NCBI RefSeq assembly: GCF_020882245.1
Contig: NC_083597.1
Location: 23,352,652-23,416,651, forward strand
DNA: 64,000 bases
Direction of reading: 5' to 3'
Source of the DNA: Rhopalosiphum padi
Taxonomy: Eukaryota; Arthropoda; Insecta; Hemiptera; Aphididae
The notes under the pieces are model-generated. The model saw only the letters and a list, made by a program, of their open reading frames with translations, was not told where the DNA came from and searched no databases. This document shows, in pieces, positions 51,325 through 64,000 of the stretch. Positions within the stretch are counted from its first letter, which is position 1; each line of letters begins with the position of its first letter. The translations under genes were made by a program, and so were the position numbers.

Positions 51325-54300
51325 GCTTTTTAGCGTGACTGCGATAAGAATAAAATAGAATTTCAAAGGTTTCCATTAATACGAGTACGTGTGATAGTAT
51401 ATTATATTGTTATATATATATACATACACATTACACGCGTAAAGCTATTACTCCCGGTTGAGTGGCCTAGCCTTAGCTTAAGAATCTTATACTAAGTAAA
51501 TTTATGGTCGTCGGTGCTTTAGGTGTCTTGATTGTAGTGGTGGAATTGCAGCCGGATTAATGTGTTGCGGTTCAGCCTTTTCTCGCGTTTAAATAAGGAA
51601 AACTTGGTAATATCGTCCTCGACAGAGCGCATCCTGGCGGATAAAGTAATCGTACCCCGGTATGCCGAGACAATATAATATGAAGAACTACGATGTTTTG
51701 ACAATGCTTAACAGTTTCGATGTTGCACTTTGTCGTACAGTTGTATTCCATAACTCATAAGTCCACAGGCCTTATATTAAAATCACTCAATCCGTACAAT
51801 AGCCGTTTGCTCGTAATAATTATAAGTTATAAGTTATTTTTTAGGGTCAGTTTTTAAGATTTTATAATGGATATAAACCTACATAATATACAGTTATTAT
51901 TTGGCATTCTACTGTACATTTATTATTGTGCATACAATTATTATTTAGAGAAGCACTTAAATCGTATAACAACTGTGTATTCCTTATTGGTTTATACAAT
52001 ATATAATATGTATTACTCCTCGACGGTATAAGATATATACAGAGATGCTGATATTCCTAATTAAAAATAAAATCCTGGATGAATACTGGGTAAATATAAC
52101 AAAGAAATTGATTGAGAATCCCGGGTTTGAAAAGGATGTTTAACTGCAATATTATTAAAATGTAAAAAGGTATCTAATAAAATGAACTACTGAAAGCTTT
52201 ATGTTGAAAGTTATATATAGTACACGAATAAAATATATTGATTATTAATAATAAGATATTATCAATATAGCGAACATTGTGGCGTTTACGCGTGAATACT
52301 TAAGTGGCTTTATTTTTGGTTAATGATCCGATTAATGAGTGAGCGAAGTGAATAAAAATAACTATAATGTCGACATTGTGTTAACAATGTTAACACCATA
52401 CTTTATTATCTACGCGCACATACGAGTTATACCGTATTCACATAAATATTACAAACTGTTGTGTAACTGCGTATGTGAAGAATAAGTTGTTGAATGTTGC
52501 TTGTACTGGGGGTTGAATTTAGGTCAATACTCAATTGAGGGTCCTAGAGCGCGAAAGTACCCTGGCGTTCTGAAATATACAATATTATTTTTAGTTATTA
52601 CGTTTAGTACTACTTCGTTTGTAAGTTATTGCCAGTAGTTTTTATCGATTCGCGTTCAATTGTTTGAATTAGATTGATATTTTTATAATTATTTTTATTA
52701 ATTTTTCAATTTAAACGAAATAATGCTACACCTACACTTTTTAGGCTTTCGTTACGTTTTTTTTCTATTCAATATGAACAAAAAGCAGTGCCTAAATTAA
52801 AGTAATTATGGGTAGGTAATAGATACGTTTAAAATATCGATACTTCCGATTTTGTACACAAAGGCACAAATACATTTTGATTAAAGTACAGAAAATCTTA
52901 AGAATTTAAAAGTATGGTCTTAAAAAATATTTAAAAATTCCAACAAACCAGATATTGAATAACTGCGTTATTGTAGAAGAAAAAGGGCATGAACATACTT
53001 TGTGAATTACTATTTACTAATAATATTATGTTTATTCGTTAAATCGTAAGACATGATAATATGCAAAACGGATATTATTGTCTAGTTATCATTATTATTA
53101 TTTGGGCACAAATGTTGTAGTACTAAAAAAGTAGTACAATTGATTGCAGTATTATGCTTAAAATATTAAAAGTTTCACTAAAAAATAACAGCGTTTTGTT
53201 AAAAATGTTTTAAATTTACTGTTATAATCTAAAATTTTACCAAAAATATATAATAATTCCTTGTACTTGGCTCCAGAGTTAATGTACGTGTTCATTCTTA
53301 TTGGTACTCGTATTCTAATTTTTTTTTTTTTAAATTCATATTGAATCATATTATATGAATTGTGAAATTGTATATCATTATAGTCAGCTATTTGTCGATA
53401 TTTAAATTTGTTTGACAAATACAATAACAAATCTTGATTAAAAATTTGAATACTTACGTTCAAATTTAAAATTTAAATTAAAACGAAACGATATACCACT
53501 GCATATGAAAAATATACGCATAAGCGATGAAGTAAATAAATCTCATTGTATGAATATGATTTAAACCGACACGTAAATAAAAATGAAAATAAAATATCAT
53601 AATTTATACCCTAGGAAACTATCTAATATAATTCTCTTAAGTCACACGGTTTAATGGTCTAACGAAAAATAATGATATTTTGTAATCACATTAACCTATA
53701 ATTATTACACGTGAAATCGCTTCGGCTGACGCTGATATAAGTTATACAAAAATCGCGAGAGGACAAAATATATGATGCTCGTTGTACCGTACCCGTACCG
53801 TATCGACGTGGATAAGTGGCGTGCCCACTAATACGAAAACTCGTTACGACAAAAGGATTTCGTTTGCAACAAGTTTTCTCGACTTTCCTTTATCGGTAAG
53901 TATTCTTTTGTGCCGGAGTATCTATAAACGAGTTATGAGTTTGTTGGTTACACGGGTCAAAACGAATATCGCATCATAATAAGCGTTCATGTATACTCGC
54001 GTAAATGCGTAATTCAAAAGAGTTGTAATGTTGCGACGATGGTGAAAAACCGACGACTTAGGTGAAATTTTCGACATCACAACCACATGTGTTATTTCTG
54101 TTTTATAAACGGGCAACGTCACAAATTTCCGTTCAGCGGTTACGTTTTTTGGTTATCAGGTATATATTTAATTTTAATAGCGAATTGACTTCTTATAAAA
54201 ATATAAACTATGATCGGACTTAAAGATAAAATCATTATGTACCTTTGGTTCCTCGTTGATTTTATACAATATCTTATTTTTTACGTGAGTTTTGAACATT

Positions 54301-54405
54301 TTTAAACTTGAATATTTTATCTACTTATGTTATATTCTTTTTCTTTTATTAAATCGATATTTTAACTACAAGGCCGACTGTATATAATTTTAAATTCTTG
54401 GAGGC

Positions 54406-54432
54406 GCGATGAATGTATTGATTTTACATTGA
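54406..54432 (+). repeat. Dispersed repeat core, copy 2
   Basis: GCGATGAATGTATTGATTTT followed by ACATTGAT, then a GTGT and T-rich tract. One mismatch to copy 1 in the core. Confidence 0.6.
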
Positions 54433-57400
54433 TCTGTGTTTTTATTTTATTTTTACTTTCGTGTCGGCCATAAAAATTTAAATCTTAAACTTCGAAGGTG
54501 ATTTCTTATGGAAAATCGAATTTATTAGGTACTTGTTGAGGGAGAGGGATTGTAAAAATCCCTAATAGGTAAAAAGGAAAATAAAAAATAATTTTGATTT
54601 ATATATGAGTAAAAAAATTTGAAAATATAATAAGTTCCTGGTAATTTTTTATTGCAATAGTTAAGAAATATTGAAAATACATATTTAGAGCTATTTTTTA
54701 AAATAAATATTCCATGTTTAAATTTTGATGAAATTGATTTCGAAAAATAACGATTAAAATAACTTTTATTGTAATTCAAAAAATATTATTGATAAAAACG
54801 TTTCGTCAATACTTATATAATTATTTACTATGCACAATGACATTTTTATTATATTTTTTTAGTTTTAAGCTATTTTACTTATACCACTATGATCGCATTC
54901 ACACTGTTCTTCATACATCAGAATTGACTACCTATATATACTGAGATACCTATGAATTTTATTGTGGTATACGTCAATTACTTTCGACATATAATTTATT
55001 CGTAAGAATATAAATATTTAATTAAATATTCTTAAAAATGCAAGCTGATGAAAAGAATTCGCTCAGAATTGTTTTGTGTATGCAATGATTTGTCAAATGA
55101 TTTATCATTAAATTCAAATTAGCACATCCATAACAATGACCCATTCAATCACTATGTACACATCGTTTTATTTTATAATTAATATTGTATGCCCCCACAT
55201 AGGTTTTATATTGATTGGTGTACAAATAATTATACTAATTGTTCATCAATAATATTAATATTATACTCTCGACACCATTGTAGTATTTTGCAAATGTGCT
55301 ATATTATTAAACGATGTTTAAAGGTGTAAAAATTTGTAAGCACAAAAAATGTATGTCAAACTTGCGGTTTTACGTAAGTTTTGACTAACAAAAATAATGA
55401 TTTCCCTTCTTTTTTTTTAGTTTTCTGCACACGTGTGTACCCAGCACGCAATTTCTGTTATTAAAATATTATGTTATATTTTTCACAGACGCATAATCAT
55501 TTTGACCGATCGGCCACTTTTTACAATTATATGAATATATTTAAAGTTATTTATTGACCAGATTTCGTGGTGTATAATAACTATTATAATATCGTACTCG
55601 TTCCAAATCGAACATATTTATAATGAATACATCATATTATTGTAGTTATGGTATTTACTATTCAATAGTTAATAGTTATTACTTATTAGTAGTAAGAACT
55701 AATAAGTCATTACCTATAACTATATATTTCTTAATTTCACAAAAGTTTGATTTTATTAACACACGATTAATTTATTTGGTTTGAATATGGCAAAAAACTT
55801 TTTTTTTAAATTTTTATATAAAATAATTATATTATTCTCGTGCGTCATGAAACTACCATTTTTTTTCTTATGAATTAATTTATCACGACCCATATGTACA
55901 GAACACACTTAAATTGTCAAGCTTTGGAATATTAAACTAGTGACTGTGATATTTTTACTTTATCGTGTTGTTTCATATTTAGAAGTTGTTAATCATTGGT
56001 CATATTGTATTGTTATATTATATTTCATGAGTTGTTTTGAAAAGTTTTATAGCAATGTCCAAACTTTTGTTCATTTTGATTCATAACATAAGTACCTGTT
56101 ATACTTATTATATATATACAGTGTTCTTCTTACGTCAACATTATTGTAAACAATATAACAACATAACGACCATTATTCAAAATGCTGAAAAAATCATCAT
56201 TAAAATGTAAACTTATTATTATTTATATTTTATAATAATATTATACATTATATTTTGATTTTAGATGTCTGGTATCAGATTCATTAATTTGCAGATGCCA
56301 AATTATTATTAGTTTTTGAACCATTATAATATATGTTTAAATTTATATTTCACAATGTATATTTTTTATATAGCTATGTGAGAAATTATTTACATAATTT
56401 GAATTTGATATTTCATCATTAGTTGCCTGCAATGTGTATACAAATCAACAATTATATTATTTTATTAGCAGTTAGCACATATTTCAAAAATATTTCGCAA
56501 ACGTAATTTTAATTTATAAATTAAGTTAAAGAGGAATTAGGATGGCCCCTGCAGGTAAATATTTGTAGACGGTCACGGTATGTGCTGGTGGAATCAATGT
56601 TGGATGTAGTCCGCACGTTTGGGCGAATCGACCTTAAATCGTTAAAACGAAATTTCCTACTGTTTGGATAAACATTTACGGAGGGACATGTACCGTTTTG
56701 ACAAAAACAACAGCACACGGTACATTGTTATTGTGAAAAAATGTTACTTTAATTTTAACAAAATTATTAAATATTTGATTTGTTATTTAAAGTTGATACG
56801 ATGGCAACATTTTATTTTTCAATATTATAATCAATTATATTTTACTACAGTAGATGTAACTATTAAACAGTTTGGGTGTAAAAAAAAAGGTTTGCGACTT
56901 AAGATAGTCTATGCGGTAATACATACTTGTAGTAAAATATAGGTATTACAATTTACAATTAAAAAATAAAAAACCAGCTAAATATGAAATTGTAATATGA
57001 TTTATTAAGGGCAAATTCGTTTGGGTACATTTACCAAAAATAAAACTAGAACGAATTAGTAATATACGCATTGTCGGGTAGGTAGGTTTTTATGTAATAT
57101 ACGAATATAAACATGTTTGGGTACATTTATTTTCGCTATTATTTTATAAAGTCCATTAACACACGACCTGGTAGCTGAAAGACAACATCATTAATGGGTG
57201 GTTGACTGTTAATCGTAGTTCAAAAATGTTCATATAATTTGTCTATTTGTAACATATTATGTTCATATGTTAGGCTTTGAAGATAAATTTAAGTTTTGAG
57301 CTGGCAGTATGCGACAAAAATATAAACTTCAAGGTACTGTGTCATTGTTTTGCCAACTGACCAATTAACGTTATGTATATTTATATAATTTAGTATGCTT

Positions 57401-59278
57401 GTTATAGAAATAAGCAAAATGGGATAAGAACAAATGAAGTTGCACTTAAATATTAACACGAAAACAGTATATATTTGTATAATATCAGTTAAACGACAAA
57501 TAAATTAATTGAAATTGATGATTATGAAAGATTTTCATTTGTGTAATATAACATATTTAATTGCTATACATTATATAAATAAAGCATACTTTCACAAATC
57601 CTTTGAAAATATAATATAGAAAAGATAGCAGATTGATAATTAAGGGAGGGTGAGGGGGATCCCTCCTAGCGCCATATTTTACTAATATTTTGCGATATTT
57701 ATATTATAATGACTATAGTGTTCTTAATAGAGTTTAAGGTTTTTTTTTTTGGAAGTGATGTGAAGTTTACAGTTTTTTACTAAAAAAAATTGTTATCCCC
57801 CTCCCCAAGATACATTTTTAATTATTCTGAAATATGCTCAGTGCGACCCAATTTTGTTAAAATAAATAAATTAATACTATAGATATTATATTGTTATATT
57901 TTGTTATGGTCTCATGAATTAGATCTCTGTAATGTTTAAAAATGTGTAAAATTTGAATTTAATAATAAATTGTAGTACACGTTATGTACGTACTCGATAC
58001 TTAATTTATTTATATACCTTTCCTTGTTGTACCGGTCGGTGTTGTATTCTCCTATACAATGTTTAAACAATTTCTTGAAACATTATATAATACGCATTTA
58101 GTATTTTTAGCATATTAATCATATTATGCAGGTAGATGCATCGACCATAAACATGTCCATATTGTTCATGTAACTTTATACAAACGAATCTTCTGTTAAG
58201 TATACATAATAATATTATATAATAACGATTTTATTAGTCATTATTTCGTTAATTAGTTATTAAAAAACTAAAAGTTATTTTAGTAAATATTAGTTACATA
58301 AGAAACGTTATTTCGGTATTATAATATCCTTCACAATATAAAAAAAGAAACACTAATTTTTTAAATACACAGAAAAATTTTATTAACATTGCTTCAGTGA
58401 CGTTTTTTTTGTCGATTGGGAGGCCATCTTATTGTTGTAAATGTGTTGTATACACGTCTTGAATTTTGAATTGCAAATTAACTTAATTGGAATATGGTCG
58501 GACACCGTGGCAAATAAAATCGAAAATCTTCCAGACAACGAGTACAGCGTCATTTATTAATAGCCAGTGATGAGTATCTTCGTTCATCAATTTTAATCGG
58601 CTGACATTAAGATTCCTTGGTCTGGTCTATTTTTCCAAACACTGCTTTTATTATTATTTATTAATATACTATATTGCTTAGTAGTATTATAATAATTTAA
58701 CGAGGATTTCGAATATTTCGATTCATATTGTACCCGTTTTAAACTTTTATGTGATATTTTTTATTAAATTTTTTATTTATCTCTATGGGCATATTTTTTC
58801 ATCAAAAAAAAATTACAATGAAAAACAAGTGCACATATTATTATCATTATGATGTTATTTAATAACTAATAATTATTTTATAATTTAATTAATACTACTA
58901 ATGTTTAATACAATAATATTACGTATATTATTTTACCATATCCTTAGCCATTATTTTTACTCTATATATTAAAATAAGTTATTCATAAAACTGAATGTAT
59001 ATGACTTATAATAACATTTATATCACCCCTATTCCATTTGAATAAACGCTTTCTATTGCTTTTGTGTATTATTAATGTGATTTTGATATTTTCTTTCCGA
59101 CCGTTATAAAATAAATTGACTTTTTAGTTTTTATAAGAACTTTTACTTGTTTTTTTTTTGGAACAGAAAACAGATTATCATATTTATCTATGTATCAAAT
59201 TAGAACTCGTAACTGTTCATTAATTTCAAGTGATATTTACTATAAATCATTTTTAAATATTATATAACCAGTACCCCA

Positions 59279-59292
59279 GGGGGGGGGGGGGG
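59279..59292. repeat. Poly-G run
   Basis: An uninterrupted run of about 14 G in AT-rich intergenic DNA. Similar G runs occur at 22788-22797 and 35408-35420. Confidence 0.8.
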
Positions 59293-61332
59293 TGAAGGAG
59301 ATAGATCCCCAAGTCTTACTTTACTAATTAACATTTATGGCCCACGTTGCAATTTGTATAAGCATGGACCAATTGCGTCTAAAATAAAGTTTTCGTTTAG
59401 GGTCAGCTGTATACCAATTGTGCTTATAATCAAATTTGCCTACTTTCAGATTTAAAAAAATATTGATGTTCGATCTAACGCCATCAACATTAACATAAAC
59501 AATCTACATACTAAAATGCTATTTTTATAATTATTGATCAATTGATTAAACACTGGTTATAATAATATATTTTATAACAGTATCGGTAATTTTATAAAAC
59601 GTTATTATTATTACATACATTTGATCACGCAAGTAAAGTACTTGTTAAATATGAAGAAAATAATAATTTTTTTATTTATATTATATTATGTATTAATACT
59701 CACAGTAAAAAAAAAATAATTAAGTGTATTCATTTATTTTATAATTATCACTAACCAGTAACCAATACGTTTTCTTTAAGTATTGTAAAATATTTTGAGC
59801 GCAACTGATCTATCTACCCTAAAATGTATAGCACAGTAATTGGAATATAAAAAAATAATTTTAAACGCGATTAGTAAACTGCCTTCCCCCCTCCCAATGA
59901 AGAATCCTGAGAACATCACTGTTTATGGGAGCAAACATAAAATATAAATACTGAAAGTTTTAACAAAATTTTAAAATGTAGGATAAAACGTATCAACCAG
60001 TTAAAAATTAAATTATTGTTATTTGTCAATATCACTACAGTCTAGAATTAATTTTATTATTTTTCCGTTCCGGCAATATTTAAAATAGATTATACTTAAT
60101 CAAAATGCTTAATCACTTGTCTTACGACTAAATACTTAACTAATAATTAGTTCCTATTTATTATAATTTACGGTTGTTTATAAGAATGTTTTTAATAAAA
60201 TCAAACATCTAAAAAAACAAGAAGATACCATTAAAATAAAACATAGCATTATATAGTTTAAATAAATGTTGTAGGTTGGAAATCGAAGATAAATATGCCA
60301 TCCACGTTAGTAAATTATTTAGAGGTTTATACTGTTTATAGTGATGTTATTACAAAAAAGTTTAAAAATAAAAATGTTTTTTTTTTTCGTAATTGCTCTA
60401 GAATAAGGACTAAAGAGTTTATAAATATTTTGTCTTGTTTCACATCCGCTTCACTCTCACTATTAAAAGAAAGGAATTGTCGCTAACATGTGTTTCCGAC
60501 AAAAATCAGTTTTCACTAGAGACAATAATAACGATCAAAGAATGTTTTTAAGCTATCGCAATGACAAAGTTTATGAGGGAAACGTGTTTCAAAAGTATGA
60601 AATTAGCTACGGGTCTCGGGTGGAAACACGTGTAACATAATTTATATAGAGATAAATTATAATATTATACATATAGGTAGATAGTGACAGCCCGCGTTGT
60701 TCGGTTTTTTGTTCGTCAACGGTGGTGTTAGTTGAGTTTTCGTGAAACCCATTATATGAAGATACTGAACGCCATTGTGGAACCCTCATTGCGTGAATAC
60801 AAATTAATCAAAAATTGAAGATTTAACGAAAAAATAAGACAAGTGCGCCTGCGGGGGATGCCATTATAAGTTGCAGAAGCGACGCCTTAGTATGAGTTAA
60901 ACAAAAAATGGAGTATAGTTAAAAGTGTTATCCAAATTTATAGTAATACGATTAACTAAGCATATTGTAATATAAATAATAAATTAATGTTTAAACAAAC
61001 ATTGTATATGACAATATCATACAAGTAAAATATGATATATAACTATAGATGTGTAAATTATTACCAAAAGTGTTATAATTTTCTTTATCTATGTTATTGG
61101 AAATCATGTTTGAGAAAACATAAATTAATTCCTTACAAAGTCTATTACATAATATGACGTATAGTAATTTCACTCTTGTGAAACAATAACAACGATAACA
61201 ATATCATATAATATATATATAGATTATACAAATGATAATTTACGATGTCAAAATATATATCATTTTTATTTTGTAGATAAAAATTAAAAATGTAATTATT
61301 TAGATACACGTTTATTTTAAATTTTAAGCGAA

Positions 61333-61360
61333 GCAATGAATGTATTGATTTTACAATGAT
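61333..61360 (+). repeat. Dispersed repeat core, copy 3
   Basis: GCAATGAATGTATTGATTTT followed by ACAATGAT, then GTGTATATTTTTT. One mismatch to copy 1. Confidence 0.6.
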
Positions 61361-63310
61361 GTGTATATTTTTTATTATTATTTTTTTTTTTAATTCATCA
61401 CTTTATGGGGTAGTAAAAATGATTTGATTTTCATCTTTTAGAACCGGTGTTAGTACTTTATTAGAAGTAGTCAAACGTAAAAAATTCCTAGCATTTTTCT
61501 TAATAATCGGATAAAGATAATCGGGAAAAAAAGGAAGAACGTGCATTTTTACACTACTCTAGTTTTTGACATTTTTGCGATGATTTCTTTAGTTTGTTGT
61601 AATACAAAAATAAATAACTATAGATACTTAGAATGTTCACCAAATATTTACGTTAGTATTTTCTACACACGTTATACGTTTATAAATATGTTGTCTCTTT
61701 TTGAGCTATTTATAGACATTTAAAAATTGAAAAGTTGTTCTTAAATTTGTATTAAAAATACATAATCACATTTTTTCATGCCATGACATAATTGATTTTA
61801 AGATATTATATATTTATAGTAGAACAGTAAAGTTTTATTAACGGTAAAGTGTAGGTATTAACTTAAAAGAGCTAATAACAATAATATAAAATAGTATAAA
61901 TATAATACTATATTACTATAAGTGATGTATGCAATATTTTTGGTAAAAATAAATCAATATACTGTAATAATAATGGTTAAACTTTAAATAAATTATGGTG
62001 GATATTTTGTGAAATGTGTTTTTTAATATCATTAATGAAAAAAAACAACTTATTTTTCGTAAAATGGAAACTTCATGATATTATAAATTGTTCTAATTAT
62101 ATTTTGACCTTAAAATATTATCTAGTTTCAAAAAATATATAACAATCAAATAATATAGTAATACAAAAATATAACACCCTATACCATTTATACTTATTAA
62201 ATTATTAGTTATTGATTATTACTTACTATATATTCAGTGTCTACTAAATTATTAGACTATTTCTTTCTCAAATAAGCATTGTAGTGGAATAATTAAAAAT
62301 AATCCAACGTAACACAGATATTATTATTAACGCTTATTTTTACTTAGTTTTTTTATAGTATTTAGTCTCTAACATATTTATGGACTATGATAATAATGTA
62401 CTGAATAATATTTACATAAAATTTGTTCTCATCGCGTTATTACAATAAATGATTAAAATAAAATGAAATGAGTGTTTTAGAAACTATGTAGGTATAATCA
62501 TATTAATTAAAATCCGTTTTTGACTATGCGTACTTTATGTATATTAATTATAAATGCATGATATACGTATATCCGTGTATAATATATATATATAGTATTA
62601 TACTTATACCGGATTATTAACGATCTTGTCTTCACTCATAAGATTTTATCAAAGTCCTCGAGCTGTAACTTTAATCTATGAGTATTGAATACTCAAGTGT
62701 TTCTATCGAGTTTGAGGTCTTAAAATCACGTGACATGGCAGTATACAAAAGAATTAAGGACATGAGATGACCGATGCGGTAAAATAAAATCCACTTGTTA
62801 GTTTTTTCCCAGTCATTGTTAACCCTTATACTCATTAAATTAATTTCGTCTAATTTTATTGACTCTATTAATTACTAGCCGAAATTATATAAATATTTAC
62901 AAAAATGAGGAACTAGAAATAAACTAGTGGAGCAAAACAAAACGAATATTAAAATAAATAAAAAATAATTTTGTAATAATTAACAAATCATATGCCTTAT
63001 GTGTGTTTTAATTAAGAATACTGAATAATTTGATTTTGCAAATTCAATATACTTATTTTTCATGTTTAAAAGTATTGCTTTCACATATTATCGATTTTAA
63101 CGTTTATAACTTTAGAGTATCAAGATTCAAGACTTAAAAATAAAAATTATAAATGGATGAAAATTATAAAAAAATATTTTAAGTTTAAATAATTTAATTA
63201 AAATTGTCTTCTTATTTTATGTTATTGACTATGATAACTAAAATTTTGGTATGTTACAGTTGTATACGTATTTTTAAATTATATTCTTAAAATAATTTTA
63301 ATAACATAGC

Positions 63311-63697
63311 AGTAGTATGTATTTGTATGTTCACAGCAGTTTTGAGCAGGGAGATTTTAGAAGTTTAAGCAGGAGCGCCCGGTAAAGCCAATTTTTCCCC
63401 CCTGTAACACAAAACTATAATAAATTCTGTATATCCTTTTATACACTTTCAAAAAAAAAAAATTGTTTTAAATTAAATAAGAACACAGTTTGGTAAAATT
63501 AAAAATAATTATAATAATAATTAGGTAATTTATTATTTTATTAAATATTATGTTACCAATTTAAAACAATTATTTAAAAATAAAGTTTGTATTAGGATAT
63601 ATAGAATTTATTATAATTTGTGTTACACAGAAAAAAAATTGGCTTAAGCAGAAAACTCCTGCTTAAAAGTGCTGTGAACATACAAATACATACTACT
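63311..63697. mobile_element. MITE-like foldback element with long terminal inverted repeats
   Basis: The left arm (63311-63437) and the reverse complement of the right arm (63594-63697) match closely. They share AGTAGTATGTATTTGTATGT at the outer end, then TTCACAGCA, AAGCAGGAG, AAGCCAATTTTT and GTAACACAAA, and TATAATAAATTCT further in. The left arm has an extra insertion of about 30 bp. The element is 387 bp, with no coding capacity. No convincing target-site duplication was seen, so the superfamily is not assigned. Confidence 0.75.
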
Positions 63698-64000
63698 CAT
63701 GACCTTTACTTATTTATATTTATTTGATTGATAATTACTTTTTAAAGTTGTCTTGGATTTTGGTGTATGTTCCTTTATTCCAAAAAATCTGGACACGCCT
63801 TTACTTATAAATACGTATATATAAGACCTATTCAGTGTTTAGACCAAAAATGAATAAAAATACACACAGCATGCATACACATAAAATTTATTTTAGTCTA
63901 TTAGAAAGGAAATCACATTAGCATTGGAACTCAGTTATTTTGGATAATAATAATAGCAATACTCTAATATTATAATAGTATACCTATATGTGTTCCAGTT

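Larger units (their letters stand above)
51325..63310. other. AT-rich intergenic DNA downstream of the transporter gene
   Basis: 12 kb with no recognisable gene. All open frames are short, A/T-driven and lack family resemblance. It contains two copies of a dispersed repeat (54406, 61333) and a poly-G run. Confidence 0.6.

Noticed and set aside
1..64000. CRISPR arrays, bacterial operons, endosymbiont DNA, rRNA or tRNA genes
   Set aside because: Nothing of this kind could be supported. Everything coding is intron-split and animal-like.

Overview
The window is a piece of eukaryotic, very probably insect, nuclear DNA. It is strongly AT-rich, with intron-split genes, many A/T microsatellites and only small GC/CpG-rich patches. 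One gene is the arthropod active-zone protein Bruchpilot, an ELKS/ERC/CAST homologue. The base composition and gene structures fit a hemipteran, most likely an aphid. The species is an inference; nothing in the window proves it.

Layout. 1-3208: AT-rich DNA downstream of brp with microsatellites and no gene I can support. 3209-37089, minus strand: the whole brp coding region, reconstructed here as about 20 coding exons. The start exon at 36154-37089 is separated from the rest by a 15.2 kb intron. The main path encodes about 2122 residues. A second path, which replaces one small exon by two others, encodes about 2237. All splice phases are consistent. The exons give, in order: a Gly/Ser/Arg-rich N-terminus; the ELKS core with the hallmark SIKTFWSPELKKERALRK; a very long insect-type coiled coil, including one 2.2 kb exon; a Gln-rich segment; and four exons homologous to the C-terminal part of vertebrate ERC proteins.

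37090-38250 is the CpG-rich presumed 5'UTR/promoter of brp. 38250-45651 is AT-rich intergenic DNA. 45652-51219, plus strand, is an eight-exon gene for a 496-residue multi-pass membrane protein of the amino acid/auxin permease (SLC36-like) family, clearly divergent from the usual family motifs. 51220-64000 is AT-rich intergenic DNA holding one convincing foldback/MITE-like element (63311-63697) and a few dispersed repeats.

The two genes have no obvious functional link. They are divergently arranged, 8.5 kb apart. The most interesting points are the alternative-splicing logic of brp (an exon choice fixed by reading-frame phase, a NAGNAG acceptor, and a choice of C-termini) and the retention of an ERC-type tail after the insect-specific coiled coil. 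I saw no CRISPR array, operon, rRNA, convincing tRNA or viral gene, and no system that is clearly new.
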